The notes beneath the pieces are model-generated. The model saw nothing but the letters and a program-made list of their open reading frames with translations, searched no databases and was not told the origin of the DNA. A stretch of 64,000 bases of DNA from Puccinellia tenuiflora (lineage: Eukaryota; Streptophyta; Magnoliopsida; Poales; Poaceae), in the NCBI GenBank assembly GCA_012064385.1, contig QRDG01000347.1:337446-401445 (forward strand), written 5' to 3'. Of the stretch, positions 1 through 11,829 are shown in pieces. Positions within the stretch are counted from its first letter, which is position 1. Each line of letters opens with the position of its first letter. Both the position numbers and the translations under genes were made by a program.

Positions 1-922
1 GACAGAACAAACTGGCAGGCGCGCTGATAAAGCAAAGGACTTGTAACTTCAATGGAACCAAGAACGAACAGACCACGACAAGTGTACCCGAAATGAAGCA
101 GAAAATAGCGCGTGGAGATAGGATTTCGAACCCGAAACTAAGCAGAAAATTGCAGAGGAGAAAGGAATGCGAACCTGGAATGAAGAGCAGAAGCTTGCTG
201 CATGGAGATACGAAACTTGCAGATCTCGAATGGGTAGGAGACCAACGGCGCTGCTGATGGAGCTTTTAATGAGTGGGCATCATGTGGTGTGGGGTGGGGG
301 ATAGAAGTCGGGGAAGCGAGCAGTGATGAGTCCGGTCCCCTCATCCGCTTTTTGACTTAGGCCGTCAGATGGGCGGCTATTTCAGCAAAAGTTCGTTTAG
401 ACAAAAATATTTCTGCAAATTCGTAAAAAAAATCCCCAATGGCCTGGGTATCGGAATGTTCTTGTAATAATTTCGACTGGAATACTCTTGTTTTTTTGTT
501 CTTGTAAGAAGGAAGGAAAAGGGAGAAAGGGAAGGAGGCGCCATGGAGGGAGAAGGAAGCTCACTCGTGAGGAAGAGAAGGAAGAGAGGAATAGAGCACT
601 CCTGTGGATAAGAGAGGCTTACGTGGTGGAGGAACCGAGGAAGGGATATGGGTGTAGTTCTCCATTCTAGGAAGTAAAATGGTGGTTTTAGACTTTTTTT
701 TTGAAATTTTAAAATAAACCTACCCTTTAAATTGATAAGGCCATAGAAGATGCTTCTGAGGTCCGATTTTGGCAATCGAGTAGTCCATTTTGACTCTCTC
801 GACGAGTCCGACGCAACCATGACATCGGAATTATGGCTCGATGAACCCATTAAATATGAATATTGAGAATCTTAAAGCTTGTTTTGTCGAAAAGCGATTG
901 TCGGAAAAACCGGGGTGTTACA
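1..922 (-). repeat. 3' LTR (partial) of minus-strand gypsy element
   Basis: Read on the minus strand, the end of the integrase frame is followed by a purine-rich tract and then TGTAACACCCC beginning at 922, the usual start of many chromovirus LTRs. The LTR runs off the left edge of the window, so its full length and target duplication cannot be seen. Small open frames inside it on either strand show no domain and are treated as chance. Confidence 0.75.
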
Positions 923-1026
923 GTCTCGCCTCCTTAAGTGGAACTCGCCCCCGAGTTCTTCTATCCTTGAACCACTAAGGATGCTGAAAGCTATGCATAG
1001 AACATAACGGGAAAGAATTTTGAGGT

Positions 1027-2420
1027 TCATAATAAACCATCAGAGAACAATTCTGGGTACTTCTCGCGCATTTGGGACTCAAGTTCCCAAGTCGCTTCTC
1101 GCTCTGTTTGATTTGGCCAAAGAACCTTCACATATTTGAGCTTTCGATGTCTTAAGACACGCTCAGATTCCTCAAGAATCTTCAAAGGATGAGACTTGAG
1201 TGTAAGATCTTGCTCAATAGTGACTGGATCGGAAAGAATGAGATGTTCAGAGTCCTCGAGATACTTCCGTAGCATGGAAACATGGAAGACATTGTGCACT
1301 CCGCTCATTGTTTGTGGCAAATCTAGGCGGTAGGAAAGCTTCCCAACTCGAGCAACCACGGGAAATGGCCCGACATAACGAGGACTAAGCTTTCCCTTGG
1401 TGCCAAACCTCACAATTCCCTTAGTAGGCAAGACTTTAAGATGAACCTGATCACCCACTTGAAATTCCAGAGGTCGTCGTCTGACATCGGCATAGCTCTT
1501 CTGTCTACCTTGTGTGGTAAGCATGTTCTGGCGTATCTCTGTGACACGTCAACGGTTTGTTGAAACCCAATCCGGTCCAAGAACTGCCTGCTCGCCTACA
1601 GAGTCCCAACAGTTAGGTGACCTACACCTTCGGCCATAGAGGACCTCGAAGGGTGCCGCCTTGATACTTGCATGATAACTGTTGTTATTGGCGAACTCCA
1701 CAAGAGGTAAGTGATCTTCCCAATTACCCTGCCATGACAGGGCACATGAGCGGAGCAGGTCCTCCAGGGTTTGAATTGTCCGCTCGGACTGACCATCAGT
1801 CTGAGAGTGAAAAGCTGTGCTGAACCGGATCTCGGTACCCAGGGCATTCTGCAAGCTCTCCCAAAACTTGGAAGTGAACTTGGCATCACGGTCAGAGATG
1901 ATTGTTTTTGGCACACCATGGAGACGAATAATCTCACGGGTGTAGACTGGAGCTAAATCACTAGCTGAGTTTGTGGTACGGATTGGAATGAAGTGTGCAG
2001 ACTTGCTGAGACGGTCCACAACAACCCAAATGGCATCCTTTCCTCGCGGGGTGCGAGGTAGGCCAATGACAAAGTCCATGGTGATATCCTCCCATGGCCA
2101 TTTCGGGACCTCTAGTGATTGCAGTTTCCAGCAGGGCTTTTGTGTTCAGCTTTGACTCGTTGGCAAATGCCACATGAAGCCACATACTTAGCCACATCTA
2201 CTTTCATCCGCTTCCACTAGAAATTTTGCTTTAGGTCATGATACATCTTGGTCTCCCCGGGATGTACTGTGTAAGGAGTGCGATGGGCTTCTTTGAGGAT
2301 ATCTTCTTTCACCTGGGCCTTCTGCGGAATGCAGAGACGACCTTGAAATCGTACAACCCCTTTACCATCAATGGTGAATGGACCTACCCTTCCTTCATGG
2401 ACACGCCTAGCGGCTTGCAT
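1027..2420 (-). pseudogene. gypsy integrase with chromodomain-like tail, broken
   Basis: This is the integrase end of a Ty3/gypsy polyprotein, which inserts element DNA into the host genome. The HHCC zinc region lies around 2150-2420 (HRTPYTVHPGETKMYHD, then CGICQRVKAEH in another frame). The catalytic core is at 1549-2079, with MDFVIGLPR, ISDRDAKF and DGQSERTIQ carrying the D, D and E residues. A third open piece at 1027-1524 holds the GPF motif (GPFPVVARVGKLSYRLDLP) and a chromodomain-like end (LKYVKVLWPNQTEREATWE). Damage visible: an in-frame TAG just after the HHCC histidines near 2218, a frame change before MDFVIG, and another between 1524 and 1549. Family placement as a chromovirus rests on the tail and the LTR start; the clade is not certain. 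Confidence 0.85.
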
Positions 2421-2599
2421 CAGTAACCGATCTTGTTCCTATGCTTGCCGAATGCGCTCCACAATATCAGACTCAAGGGTCATTTGGATTTCTGCTTGAG
2501 TGGTGCCCGCATAGCAAAAGGAAATACCCATCTTCTCCAGTTCGGATGGGAGGGTAGCGACAAGATTGAAGCAGTCACCAATCACTGATTGAGATAACA

Positions 2600-3531
2600 G
2601 AAAGTCTTTTGACAAGCCTCACCCAATGGAATTTTGAATTAACTTGACGTTAGTTGGCCGTGCCCAGTCAACAACGGTGGAGATTTTGCTTGGGTCAGCA
2701 GATATGCCAGGTTGGTTGATCTCATGGCCTAGGAAGCCAGAACTTACCCTTCTTCAACTTGGCATAGAACCCGCAAGGTTTCAAGCACCTATTCTAAGAT
2801 GTTGAGCAAGCTCTTCCTACGTCTTGGAATAGATAAAAAAATGTCATCAATGAATACAACCACAATGTTGTCGAGATAAGGGTTAAACAAGTTGTTCATT
2901 GTAAGCATGTCGGGGAGTTCGTTAGACGAAAAGACATGACCTTGAACTCATAATGCCCATACGGAATGCCCGTACATAGTGGAGAAGGCAGTCTTCTTGA
3001 TATCTTGCTCTCAAACTCGAATCTGATTGTATAAACCAAATTGCAAATCGAACTTAGAGAAAAGCTCGCCCCTTTCAATTGATCGAACATGTCCTCAATA
3101 CGAGGAAGGCGGATACTTGTTTTTGATAGTCGCCCGATTGAGGCCACAATAATAATTACACATGTGCCAACTGAGATCTTCTTAGTAGTGAAAAGAACTG
3201 GTACGCCCCATTCGGACACACTCTTCTGAATTAGGAGCTCTTCATGGAAAGGTCGAGCCAAATGATATGATGCTATTGAAATAGGCGAGTGCCAGGATTC
3301 AAATAACTGTAGAACTCCATGTCCCACTCTGGAGGCATGCCGGAATACATCGGGATAGCGCACACTATTGATATCTTTTGGAGGCACATTTGGGTAATTG
3401 GCTTCCCAAGAAGAGTCTGTAAATCCCACTCTTTGGAGATGGCTGGCTTGGAAAGAGACTAGCCAACACTGACAAGGATCATGGAGGTGCACTAGCTTGG
3501 TAGACACACTCCCTTCCTGAGGGGGAATCAA
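2600..3531 (-). pseudogene. gypsy reverse transcriptase remnant, RNase H missing
   Basis: A decayed Ty3/gypsy reverse transcriptase. Recognisable pieces are SEWGVPVLF and IRLPRIEDMFDQLKGASF (fingers and palm), YGHYEFKVMSFRLTNSPT, and the catalytic FIDDI box read from about 2835-2860. The thumb (FYAKLKK, then INQPGISADPSKISTVVDW in another frame) lies around 2650-2770. The sequence then passes at about 2610-2640 straight into a linker (NLVATLPSELEKM) that in intact elements lies after RNase H. The RNase H domain therefore appears deleted. Multiple frame changes and stops make it non-functional. The residue assignment is by eye. Confidence 0.75.
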
Positions 3532-3539
3532 GGGTGATA

Positions 3540-5146
3540 ATTCTCCAAAAGCAAGAGATCACCGTAAGTTTGTAGCTAGTCAATGCCATGTTTGACATCA
3601 AAAGGCTGAAAATGAAGGTTGAAAAGATTTGAAGTGAAGTCTTCATCCTCAATAGAAATATCACAACCAGGATACACAATACAACATGAAAGGAATACAC
3701 ATGAGAACTAACACTCATTGGTTGAGAGATTTCTTGCCTAGACATGTTTGCCCGATTTTCAAAGTCTAGCATTACGAGTGAGAAACTAGAACCAGAATCA
3801 AAGAGTACTAGAGCTTCAACTCAATGATTGGTAGAATAGCTATCACCACATATGTACGTCCATCTGAGGGTGATGAAGGTAATGTATAGAAGCTCTAGCA
3901 GGCTCGAGTAGGTGGAGCACCAATCTGGGGCACGGTTGGAGGAGCATGGGATGGTGGACAATTTGTTCGCACCGTGAAAGTTTGTGGCTGGTAGTACCCT
4001 TGAAGAGGTCCCCAAGCTCCATAAAGATAAGGAGAAGCTTGAACATTCTTCATTGCTTGAACAAATCCATGTGAAGATATAGGCAGATAGGATTACTCGA
4101 CTTGAGAAGACATAGTCTGCCACTTGGTGATGCTAGCGGGGTTTGACTTAAAAACCCGCTAGATGTGACCACTTTTGTGGCAGTGATTGCAAACGCCTGA
4201 CCAATTACACCCATTGGCTCTATGGCCTTCGCCACACTTGAATCACATCATCCCCTTGCCCTGGCATTGGACGATGAAGCACAAGTGGACCAATGAAGGA
4301 TGAGGCCTTCAACGACTTTTGTTTGAAGGATTAAGGAGGTAGATTGCACAATGTTAGGTTTCTTCATGAAACTACGATTAGATTTACCTCCCATCACCAT
4401 AATCTCGCTTCTGGTTGCCATCCACAGTAGAGAAGTTACTAGGGCCACCATGTGGGGAAGATATCCCTAGAGGAGATGAGCCATTCTTGAGCTCAAACTC
4501 CATCTTTTGGTTTCTCAATCAAGGAGGCAAAACTAGAGTATCCAAAATCAATGAGCACAACACGATATTGTTGCTCTAGCCCATATTTGAACCTCCTATC
4601 CTTCTCTTTATCATCATTAACTATCATTGGCACAAAGTGGACGATGTCGTTGAACTCTCTTTCATAGACTTGAATGGTTCTATTCCTTGATTTAACTTGT
4701 TGAGTGCATTCTCCATCCTCGATATAGAAGGCTGGATAGTACTTCTCAATGAACTGAGTTTGAAAGAACTCCCATTTTCAAACTCCCAAGTGGGTCTAGC
4801 ATGCTCAAGTACGTGGTAGAGAGCAACGAACATTCTCCCACCAGATGTCTACATTACCCTTCAACTGGATAGCAGCAAAGATCACCTTCTGGCTGGTTGC
4901 ACTTGCATGATCTTAAAGCGTTGTTCCATCATGTGCATCCAATCAGCTGTCCCAACAGGGGAGCTAGGCCCATTAACAGTGTCAAAGAGTATACCATAGA
5001 AGAGGTAACAAAAGGATTGACTTCTTTAGGGCAAATGGCTCGTTCTATCCATTTAGGCCATAAAAGATAGAATATAGATGAGTAAAGAAGATAGATACTC
5101 ATACTTGAAACTGAATTAGGGTTGAAATATAAACCCTAATTTGAGA
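3540..5146 (-). pseudogene. gypsy gag (and protease region) remnant
   Basis: This should be the capsid and protease part of the same minus-strand element. Around 4560-4680 one frame reads EREFNDIVHFVPMI followed by DDKEKDRRFKYGLEQQ, typical of the retrotransposon gag core. At about 4165-4200 a zinc-knuckle-like stretch CNHCHKSGH is read and then hits a stop. No frame stays open for more than about 100 codons, so it is heavily decayed. The 5' end, primer site and 5' LTR are absent: at 5146/5147 the sequence switches to the LTR of the next element. Confidence 0.65.
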
Positions 5147-8100
5147 GCTGCTCCTTCTCCCCCTCCTCCCCCCCTCCCCGTTGCAGAAACCCTAGCCGCC
5201 CCGCGCCATGTCCGTGACCTAGCCGTGGGCGCCGCCGCTCGCCGCCGTCAACTCAGGCCGCCCGAAGCAGATCGAACCGCGTCATCATCTCCGTCTCGTC
5301 TCCCTCATCGTCCTCGCCTAAGGAATCAAGCTCGGGAGCCCGGAATCACGCCGACGATCTCGTCTTCTTCCTCACCGTCTGCCGCACCGCCGCCACGATT
5401 CAGTCACCATTCGCCCTCCTCTGCCTCCGACGAGCACCTAGACGCGCTCAGGGTGAGCACGCCGGCCTTCTAGACTTCTCCGCCTTCCTCCTCTCCCCCT
5501 AGGGCGCTAGATCCACCGTAGGCGCCGTCGGCCGTCCGCCGTCCGTCGTCGTCATGGTCACTCCGGTGACCTAGAACCAGCGGCGCCGCCTTCTCTTGGT
5601 TTGCCGTAGCTAGGCCCGTCGAATGCGCCTGTTTGCTGGCCTCCGAACTCCGCCGCCGTCGGCCACCGCGTGCTCGCGCGCCGGTCCTGGCCTCCCGCGG
5701 GTCAAACCTGCCCGTGGTCCATTCGGCCGACGTGGACGCCCACGTGGCTTGGATCCCGCCGGTCAGCCACTGTGGCTAGCCCACTCCTCGGTGGAAAACG
5801 TTTCGGTGCCAATTTCTGGAATTAAATCAAAAGACAGAAAATCAAATAAAATTTGAAATGGCATAACTTTTGTACCACAAAGCCAAAAAATACAAACAAG
5901 ATACCAAAGTGCTCAGGAAAGAAATATCTATCTGTTAGTGCCATTGGTTAATTTAATTGGCCAAAATAATTTGCCTTTATTTAATAAAAACAGAGATGGC
6001 AGATTTAATTCTAATTTTAGAAAATCCATAACTTGAGTTTTGTTTACTCAAAAGTTATGTTTAATAGCTCAAAATGTTCAGTAAGCAATAAGTTACAAGA
6101 CTATGACATTTGAGAGACTTGTAGATTCAATTTTGGTGCTGTTTATTAAAAATAAATAAAATGGCAGGATTAAATCAATTATTGGAAATGTCATAACTTG
6201 TTAAATATTAACTCAAAAAGTGCAAATGATATACCAAAATGATAAGTGGAACAATACCTATCTAATAATGTCAATATCATGCATGTAGACCTCATATTTC
6301 AGTACTGGACATGTTAGGTAATTAATTAATTCACTAAGTTAAATATGGAGTTTTAACCTGTTAATTGCAATATTTATTTTAGGGTTTCCATTTAACTTGT
6401 GGGACATGCCCAATACCATTTCAGTGCATAATATGACCATCTCATCATGATTGTGCATTGCACCTTTCACTTCGTGTTATTTATTTTCTTTTCCTGTATT
6501 GTCTGTGTATCGGTAGATTCAGGAGTCGAGGTTCCACCACAATACCTTGACAACCAGTGCGACCAGCTCTATCAGCAAGGCAAGAGCTAACCTAACCTTC
6601 TTGGCATATCTCATCTTACCCAAGTATTTTTATCCACCATAATATTGCATCCGATTCTAGAAACAACTTTTGTTCAGTGGATAGAAATTCCTGTAACTTG
6701 CATGCTCCCTGAACCATTATCTGTTTCCCTTCCTAATAACCATAGGTTGATGTGTTGGCCTGAGATAAATCATATCTGTGGTATGTTATGCTTAGATATG
6801 CTTAGCCATGCTTAGTCGAATGCTTAAGTTATCCGTTGATTATTTTCCATACTTGTGAAGTTGATGGAATGTTCGGACAATGGTGGAAACTTGTGGTAAT
6901 AATTAAATTGCTAAAAGGCTTGGATGAGTTGCCAACAAGGTTGTTGGTGTTTTGTCTCATTCTTGCCGCCTAAGTGTGAGTTCTTATCGCTTAAACCAAG
7001 AACCGAGCGTGCTTCCATCGGTGGGAGTATGGGCTCCTTACTAACCGATTAATTTGTGCGGGCGTATCCAAGGGTCCTCTAGTTTGCTCTTTCCTTTTGC
7101 GTGTGAGTTGATGGTGATGATGAAGATGATGTGATGAGGATGGTGATAGGAGTGGCGACGGGGCAGGGTGTTGAAATAGGCGCTGAACTTGTCCTGTCGT
7201 CACGATGACCCTTCGATAGTCCCACGCTCTGTAAAGGTTTAACCGCGCCCGCCCTGCCGGCTTTCCTCGGAAGAGAGCTAAATGTACAGGCAAGGGGTCG
7301 GACGGTACCAATGGTAAAAACAGTACACCCCTGTAGGGTTTAATCTTTTTGAAAAGCCGTGTCCACGGTTATGGACAAATCTTGGTGAGATAGGTAAGAT
7401 CATAGAGAACCTGAACCCTTAATTAAATGGCAGCTAGAGGTTGCATAATCAACGTGTGCTGAAAGGTTCATTTCCTCGAGGGAGATTCGAGGGAGTGCCT
7501 TGGTGGAGATAAGTGGTGTTTCTGAATACTGTAGGTTCTATGTGAACCGAAGAAGAAAGTTTACTATCTTACCCCCTTATGAAAAAGCTTCTAAGTAGTT
7601 GATGCCATGAATCATAGTCTTCGAAAGGGAAAAACTAGCTTTATGCAAAACAACTACTTTACAGCTTTGAAGCCAAACAGCATCGGGTCTATATCGCCCT
7701 ACTAATTCTTGCGAGTACGTCGTACTCAGCCTTGCTTTGCTGCTTATTACTTGTTTCAGAGGAGGACGACACCAAACTGGAAGGTGGGTTCTACGTTGAC
7801 TTCGACGAGTAGTCTGGGGTTTCCAGGTGACAGCTTGGGATGTCGCGGAACAGGCTGACCGGGATATGTTATTGTAGGCCTCTTAGGCCATAATTTGGAT
7901 CTTGTTGTTTAGACAAGCTATTTGCTTCCGCTTGTTGTAATGATGGGTCATTGACCTCTAATGTGTCATTTGCTATCTTTCTCAATTATATGAGTTGAAC
8001 TATGATATCTTTGTGTCGTAGAGTCTGTGATGTGCCAATTGTTCCGCAGTCTGGATATCTCTATTATGCATTGATAGCTATGCCAATGTTCATGGCATGA

Positions 8101-8248
8101 TCGAAGTGTTGCGTTGCCGATGATCCATTCCGAGCAACGCCTGCCAAAGGTTTTGGCCTGGGAGTGGTAACCCAGTAACCTTCGATTGTGTAGCATGGCC
8201 TGTGGGTTACATAGTATCACTATATAATTCCGGGGTCGGGGCTTTACA
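5147..8248 (+). repeat. 5' LTR of plus-strand gypsy element, 5'-truncated
   Basis: Near-identical to 12438-15558 along its length, and it ends in the same CTTTACA immediately before a primer-binding site. The first about 608 bp of the LTR (present at 11830-12437 in the 3' copy) are missing here. The shared sequence starts at GCTGCTCCTTC. The left part is GC-rich and gives meaningless short open frames. The LTR would hold the promoter and polyadenylation signals, but with its start removed the copy is not a complete LTR. Confidence 0.9.
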
Positions 8249-8251
8249 AAT

Positions 8252-8263
8252 TGGTATCAGAGC
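8252..8263 (+). other. Primer-binding site (tRNA-Met type)
   Basis: TGGTATCAGAGC lies three bases after the LTR end. It is the standard complement of the 3' end of initiator methionine tRNA used to prime minus-strand synthesis in many plant LTR retrotransposons. It marks the 5' LTR boundary; it is not a tRNA gene. Confidence 0.9.
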
Positions 8264-8518
8264 AGGACTGCCTGTAGGAAACCCGTTCTATTGGTCGATG
8301 TTGAGTCTAGAGTTGGTAAAAATTATTTATGAACTAAAATGAGTTGTGAAAACCCTCTTAGGATTCTTTTTACTCCTTACCCAACTCGCTCTAACTCTGA
8401 GTCACCTTACCTCTATTTGTTTTACAGATGTGTCAAAGTTAAGGTTCTCGGGGTTGGGTTCGTACCGTCTAGATAAATTCATGAGTCTCAATTCCGTTCC
8501 TAACTTTGAACAGTTCTG

Positions 8519-9993
8519 TTGTTGCTTCAGATGCCGCGTTCGGGACTTGTTGTCTGTCTGACGCGCTGTGAGGGTGTCCGCGGGTTCCCCGCCCTGTTTG
8601 CAGCTGCCTTGGCTAGCGAGGGATGCCGTTGGTACCCCGAGTGCGTGGTGTACGAAGAGCACATGCCGTACGGACAGGGGCAGTACCTCTGCGAGGTCCG
8701 TGTCCTGCATCCGGATGGAGACAGGGCTCTGCACCAGGCTAACTTGAACTGCGCTGCCAAGTCTCTCGTCGTGATCCACCCAACCGTCGGGCCAGTGCAT
8801 TACCGGTCCCCACATTCCAAAATTCCAACCGCTACCGCTCCTTTTTCTCCGGAGATCAGTCTCTACTTTATGGAAGGTATCAACCCGCCTGAAATGCATG
8901 AGATAGGTGTGGTGTGTGACTTTCCTGACATCTTCCCAGAAGAATTGCCTGGCATGCCACCTGATCGAAGTGTGGAGTTTGTCATCGAACTGGTTCCCGG
9001 AACTGCCCCAATATCCAAAAGGCCGTACCGAATGCCGACAGAAGAGTTGACTGAGCTGAAGAAACAACTTGATGAGCTGTTGGAGAAGGAATTCATTCGG
9101 CCTAGTAGTTCCCCCTGGGGTTGCCCTGTCATCTTTGTCAAGAAGAGGGATACAAATGTTCCTCGTCTGGTTGTCGATTATCGCCCTCTGAATGCGGTAA
9201 CCATCAAAAACAAGTATCCTATTCCCCGGATGAATGATCTCTTCGATCAGTTAGCGGGTGCAACTGTATTCTCCAAGATGGATCTGGCTACCATCAGATC
9301 AAAATCAGGAAGGAGGATATTCCCAAGACGGCTTTCACTACCCGTTATGGGTTATATGAGTATACCGTCATGTCTTTTGGTCTCACCAATGCTCCGGCTA
9401 CCTTCATGAGGCTTATGAACTCAATCTTCCATGAGTACCTCGACAAGTTCGTCATCATCTACATTGATGATATCCTCGTTTACTCCAAAACCGACGAAGA
9501 GCATGATGAGCATCTTCGCCTAGTTCTGACCAAGCTCCGCGATCATCGCCTCTATGCTAAGTTCTCCAAGTGCGAGTTCTGGCTAAAGGAGCTCGTCTTC
9601 CTAGGCCATGTGGTGTCAGCTTATGGAGTGTCTGTTATACCTGACAAAATTCAGGCGATTCTGGATTGGCCTACTCCAAAGTCTGTCAAGGACATCCGCA
9701 GCTTCCTTGGGTTAGCGGGTTACTACCGCCGATTCATCGAAGGCTTCTCCAAGATAGTCAAAGCTTTGACCGACCTTCTCAAGAAGGACAAGAAGTTCGT
9801 CTGGACGGACAAGGCTGAAGAGAGTTTCCAAATCCTAAAAGTCAAACTCATGACCACTCCTATGCTTGTCCTTCCGGACACCAGCAAGGACTTTGTCGTT
9901 TTCTGTGATGCCTCTCTACAAGGCTTAGGATGTGTTTTGATGCAAGAAGGCCATGTTGTCGCCTATGCTTCCCGTCAACTCAAACCGCATTAG
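8519..9993 (+). pseudogene. gypsy reverse transcriptase, frameshifted
   Basis: Ty3/gypsy pol, reverse transcriptase part. The first open piece (8519-9409) has the gypsy lead-in FPDIFPEELPGMPPDR, then KRPYRMPTEEL, EKEFIRPSSSPWG, VVDYRPLNAVTIKNKYPIPR and FSKMDL. It then loses frame near 9288-9300, where about eight bases appear missing from the stretch after KMDL. The frame is regained in the second piece (9370-9993) with MSFGLTNAPATF, the catalytic YIDD box at 9460-9471, LGHVVSAYGV and FLGLAGYYRRFI, ending with the start of RNase H (FCDASLQGLGCVLMQ). A TAG near 9991 interrupts it. Gag and protease, expected between the primer site and 8519, are not recognisable, so an internal deletion is likely. 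The first about 100 residues of the 8519 frame are unassigned. Confidence 0.88.
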
Positions 9994-10626
9994 CAAAACT
10001 ACCCTACTCATGATCTAGAGCTTGCTGCTATGGTTCATGGTCTCAAGCAGTGGAGGCCCTACCTGTTGGGTAACCGTTGCGAGATCTTCTCCGATCATCA
10101 AAGCCTGAAGTATCTTTTCACTCAACCGGATCTGAACCTTCGACAGAGAAGATGGTTGGAGTTAATCAAGGACTATGATGTGACCCTCAACTATCAGCCT
10201 GGCAAGGCCAACGTCGTGGCAGATGCCCTGAGGCGCAAGTCTTATTGCAATACACTGACGATCGAAAAGGCTCAACCTGCTCTTCATGAGGAATTTGCCC
10301 GTTTGAACCTAGACCTTGTTCCCTCCGGATTTCTGGCAAACTTAGAGATCAAATCCACCCTTGAGGATGAGATCAAGGCAGCCCAACAGCAGGATGCTGA
10401 AATCCTCGAAATCAAAGAGAAAATAGCTAGTGGGAAGGCTAACTGTTTTTCTGTTGATGACAACGGTGTTGTCTACTTTGGTAACCGTCTGGTGGTGCCC
10501 AAGAGTGGGAATACCAAGGGCTTGATACTCTCAGAAGCTCATGAATCACCTATTTCCATCCATCCGGGTAGTACCAAGATGTACCAAGATCTCCGCCCTC
10601 AGTTCTGGTGGTCTTGCATGAAGTGA
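9994..10626 (+). pseudogene. gypsy RNase H and integrase zinc region
   Basis: Continues the pol frame after the TAG near 9991. HDLELAAMVHGLKQW, FSDHQSLKYLFTQ and KANVVADAL are RNase H landmarks. ANCFSVDDNGVVYFGNRL and HESPISIHPGSTKMYQDL form the start of the integrase zinc region. A TGA at 10624-10626 stops the frame just before its cysteine pair (CDVC), which is read immediately downstream. The two stops and the upstream shift are the only obvious lesions in more than 3 kb of pol, so the copy is much younger than the minus-strand element to its left. Confidence 0.87.
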
Positions 10627-11793
10627 GAGATTGCCGAGTATGTCTCTGAATGCGACGTTTGTCGCCGTGTGAAGGCGGAACATCAAAGGCCAGCGGGTAC
10701 TCTTCGCTCCATAGCCGTTCCCGAGTGGAAATGGGATGAGGTTGGCATGGACTTCATCACGGGATTTCCAAGGTCACAAAAGGGAAATAATGCCATTTGG
10801 GTATTCATTGATCGTCTATCTAAGGTCGCTCATTTTCTTCCCGTACGTGAGGATATCAATGCAAGTCAGCTTGCGAAGTTATATGCAACTCGGATTGTTC
10901 CGTTGCATGGAATTACTTTGAGGATTATATCTGATCGGGGAAGTCTGTTCGTATCCAGATTCTGGCGAAGTTTCCAAACTGCAATGGGAACCCGTCTCAA
11001 CTTCAGTATAGCTTATCATCCCCAGATTGATGGTCAGACTGAAAGGGTAAACCAAGTTCTGGAAGACATGCTTCGGGCATGTGTCATCTCCTTCGGAAAA
11101 GGTTGGGAAAAGTATCTTCCCTTCGCCGAGTTCTCCTACAACAACAGTTATCAAGCTAGTCTGCAGATGGCCCCATTTGAGGTTCTCTACGGAAGAAAGT
11201 GTCGAACTCCGCTAAATTGGTCTGAAACCGGAGAGAGGCCACTCTTCGGTCCTGATGTGATCAATGAGGCTGAGGAGAAGGTCCGAATCATTCGGGAGAA
11301 TCTGAAGAGTGCTCAGTCCAGACAGAAGAGTTACTACGATAAGCATCATCAGGAGGTTCACTATGAAATTGGTGACAAAGCCTATCTTCGAGTCTCTCCC
11401 CTCCGAGGCGTTCGTCGCTTCGGGATCAAGGGAAAATTGGCACCTCGTTTTGTTGGTCCTTTCACTGTCCTGGGTAAGCGAGGTGATCTCACCTATCAAC
11501 TCGAGCTTCCAGAAAATTTCCCGGATGTGCATGATGTGTTCCATGTCTCTCAACTCCGTCGTTGCTTCAAAGATCCTATTCGTGTGGTTAATCATGAAGA
11601 GTTGGACATTCGGGAGGATCTGACTTACCGTGAGCATCCTGTCCGCATCTTGTTTGAAGCGGAAAGGAAGACTCGTAATAAATCCATCAAGTTCCTCAAA
11701 ATCCAGTGGTCTAACCATTCTGAAGAAGAAGCAACTTGGGAACGCGAAACTAGTCTTCGTCAGGAATACCCCGCCTTCTTCACTCAAGCCTAG
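10627..11793 (+). pseudogene. gypsy integrase core and chromodomain-like C-terminus
   Basis: The open piece 10669-11793 (374 aa) carries the integrase core. MDFITGFPR, ISDRGSLF and DGQTERVNQ give the D-D-E triad; FAEFSYNNSYQ and APFEVLYGRKCRTP follow. GPFTVLGKRGDLTYQLELP is the GPF/Y region, and the end (KSIKFLKIQWSNHSEEEATWERE) resembles the chromodomain found in chromoviruses. This part alone is uninterrupted, but it is the 3' part of a polyprotein whose earlier part is broken, so no functional integrase is expected. A purine-rich tract follows and leads into the 3' LTR. Confidence 0.88.
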
Positions 11794-11829
11794 AATCTCG
11801 GGACAAGATTCCTGTAAGGGGGGTAGAGT

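Noticed and set aside
377..850. 157-codon minus-strand open frame
   Set aside because: It lies inside the gypsy LTR, has no domain and is of low-complexity composition, so it is treated as chance.
5141..5856. GC-rich plus-strand frames at the start of the gypsy LTR
   Set aside because: Their counterparts in the other LTR (12274-13168) have different frames and lengths, so there is no conserved coding.
8252..8263. tRNA fragment
   Set aside because: It is a primer-binding site next to an LTR; no cloverleaf is present.
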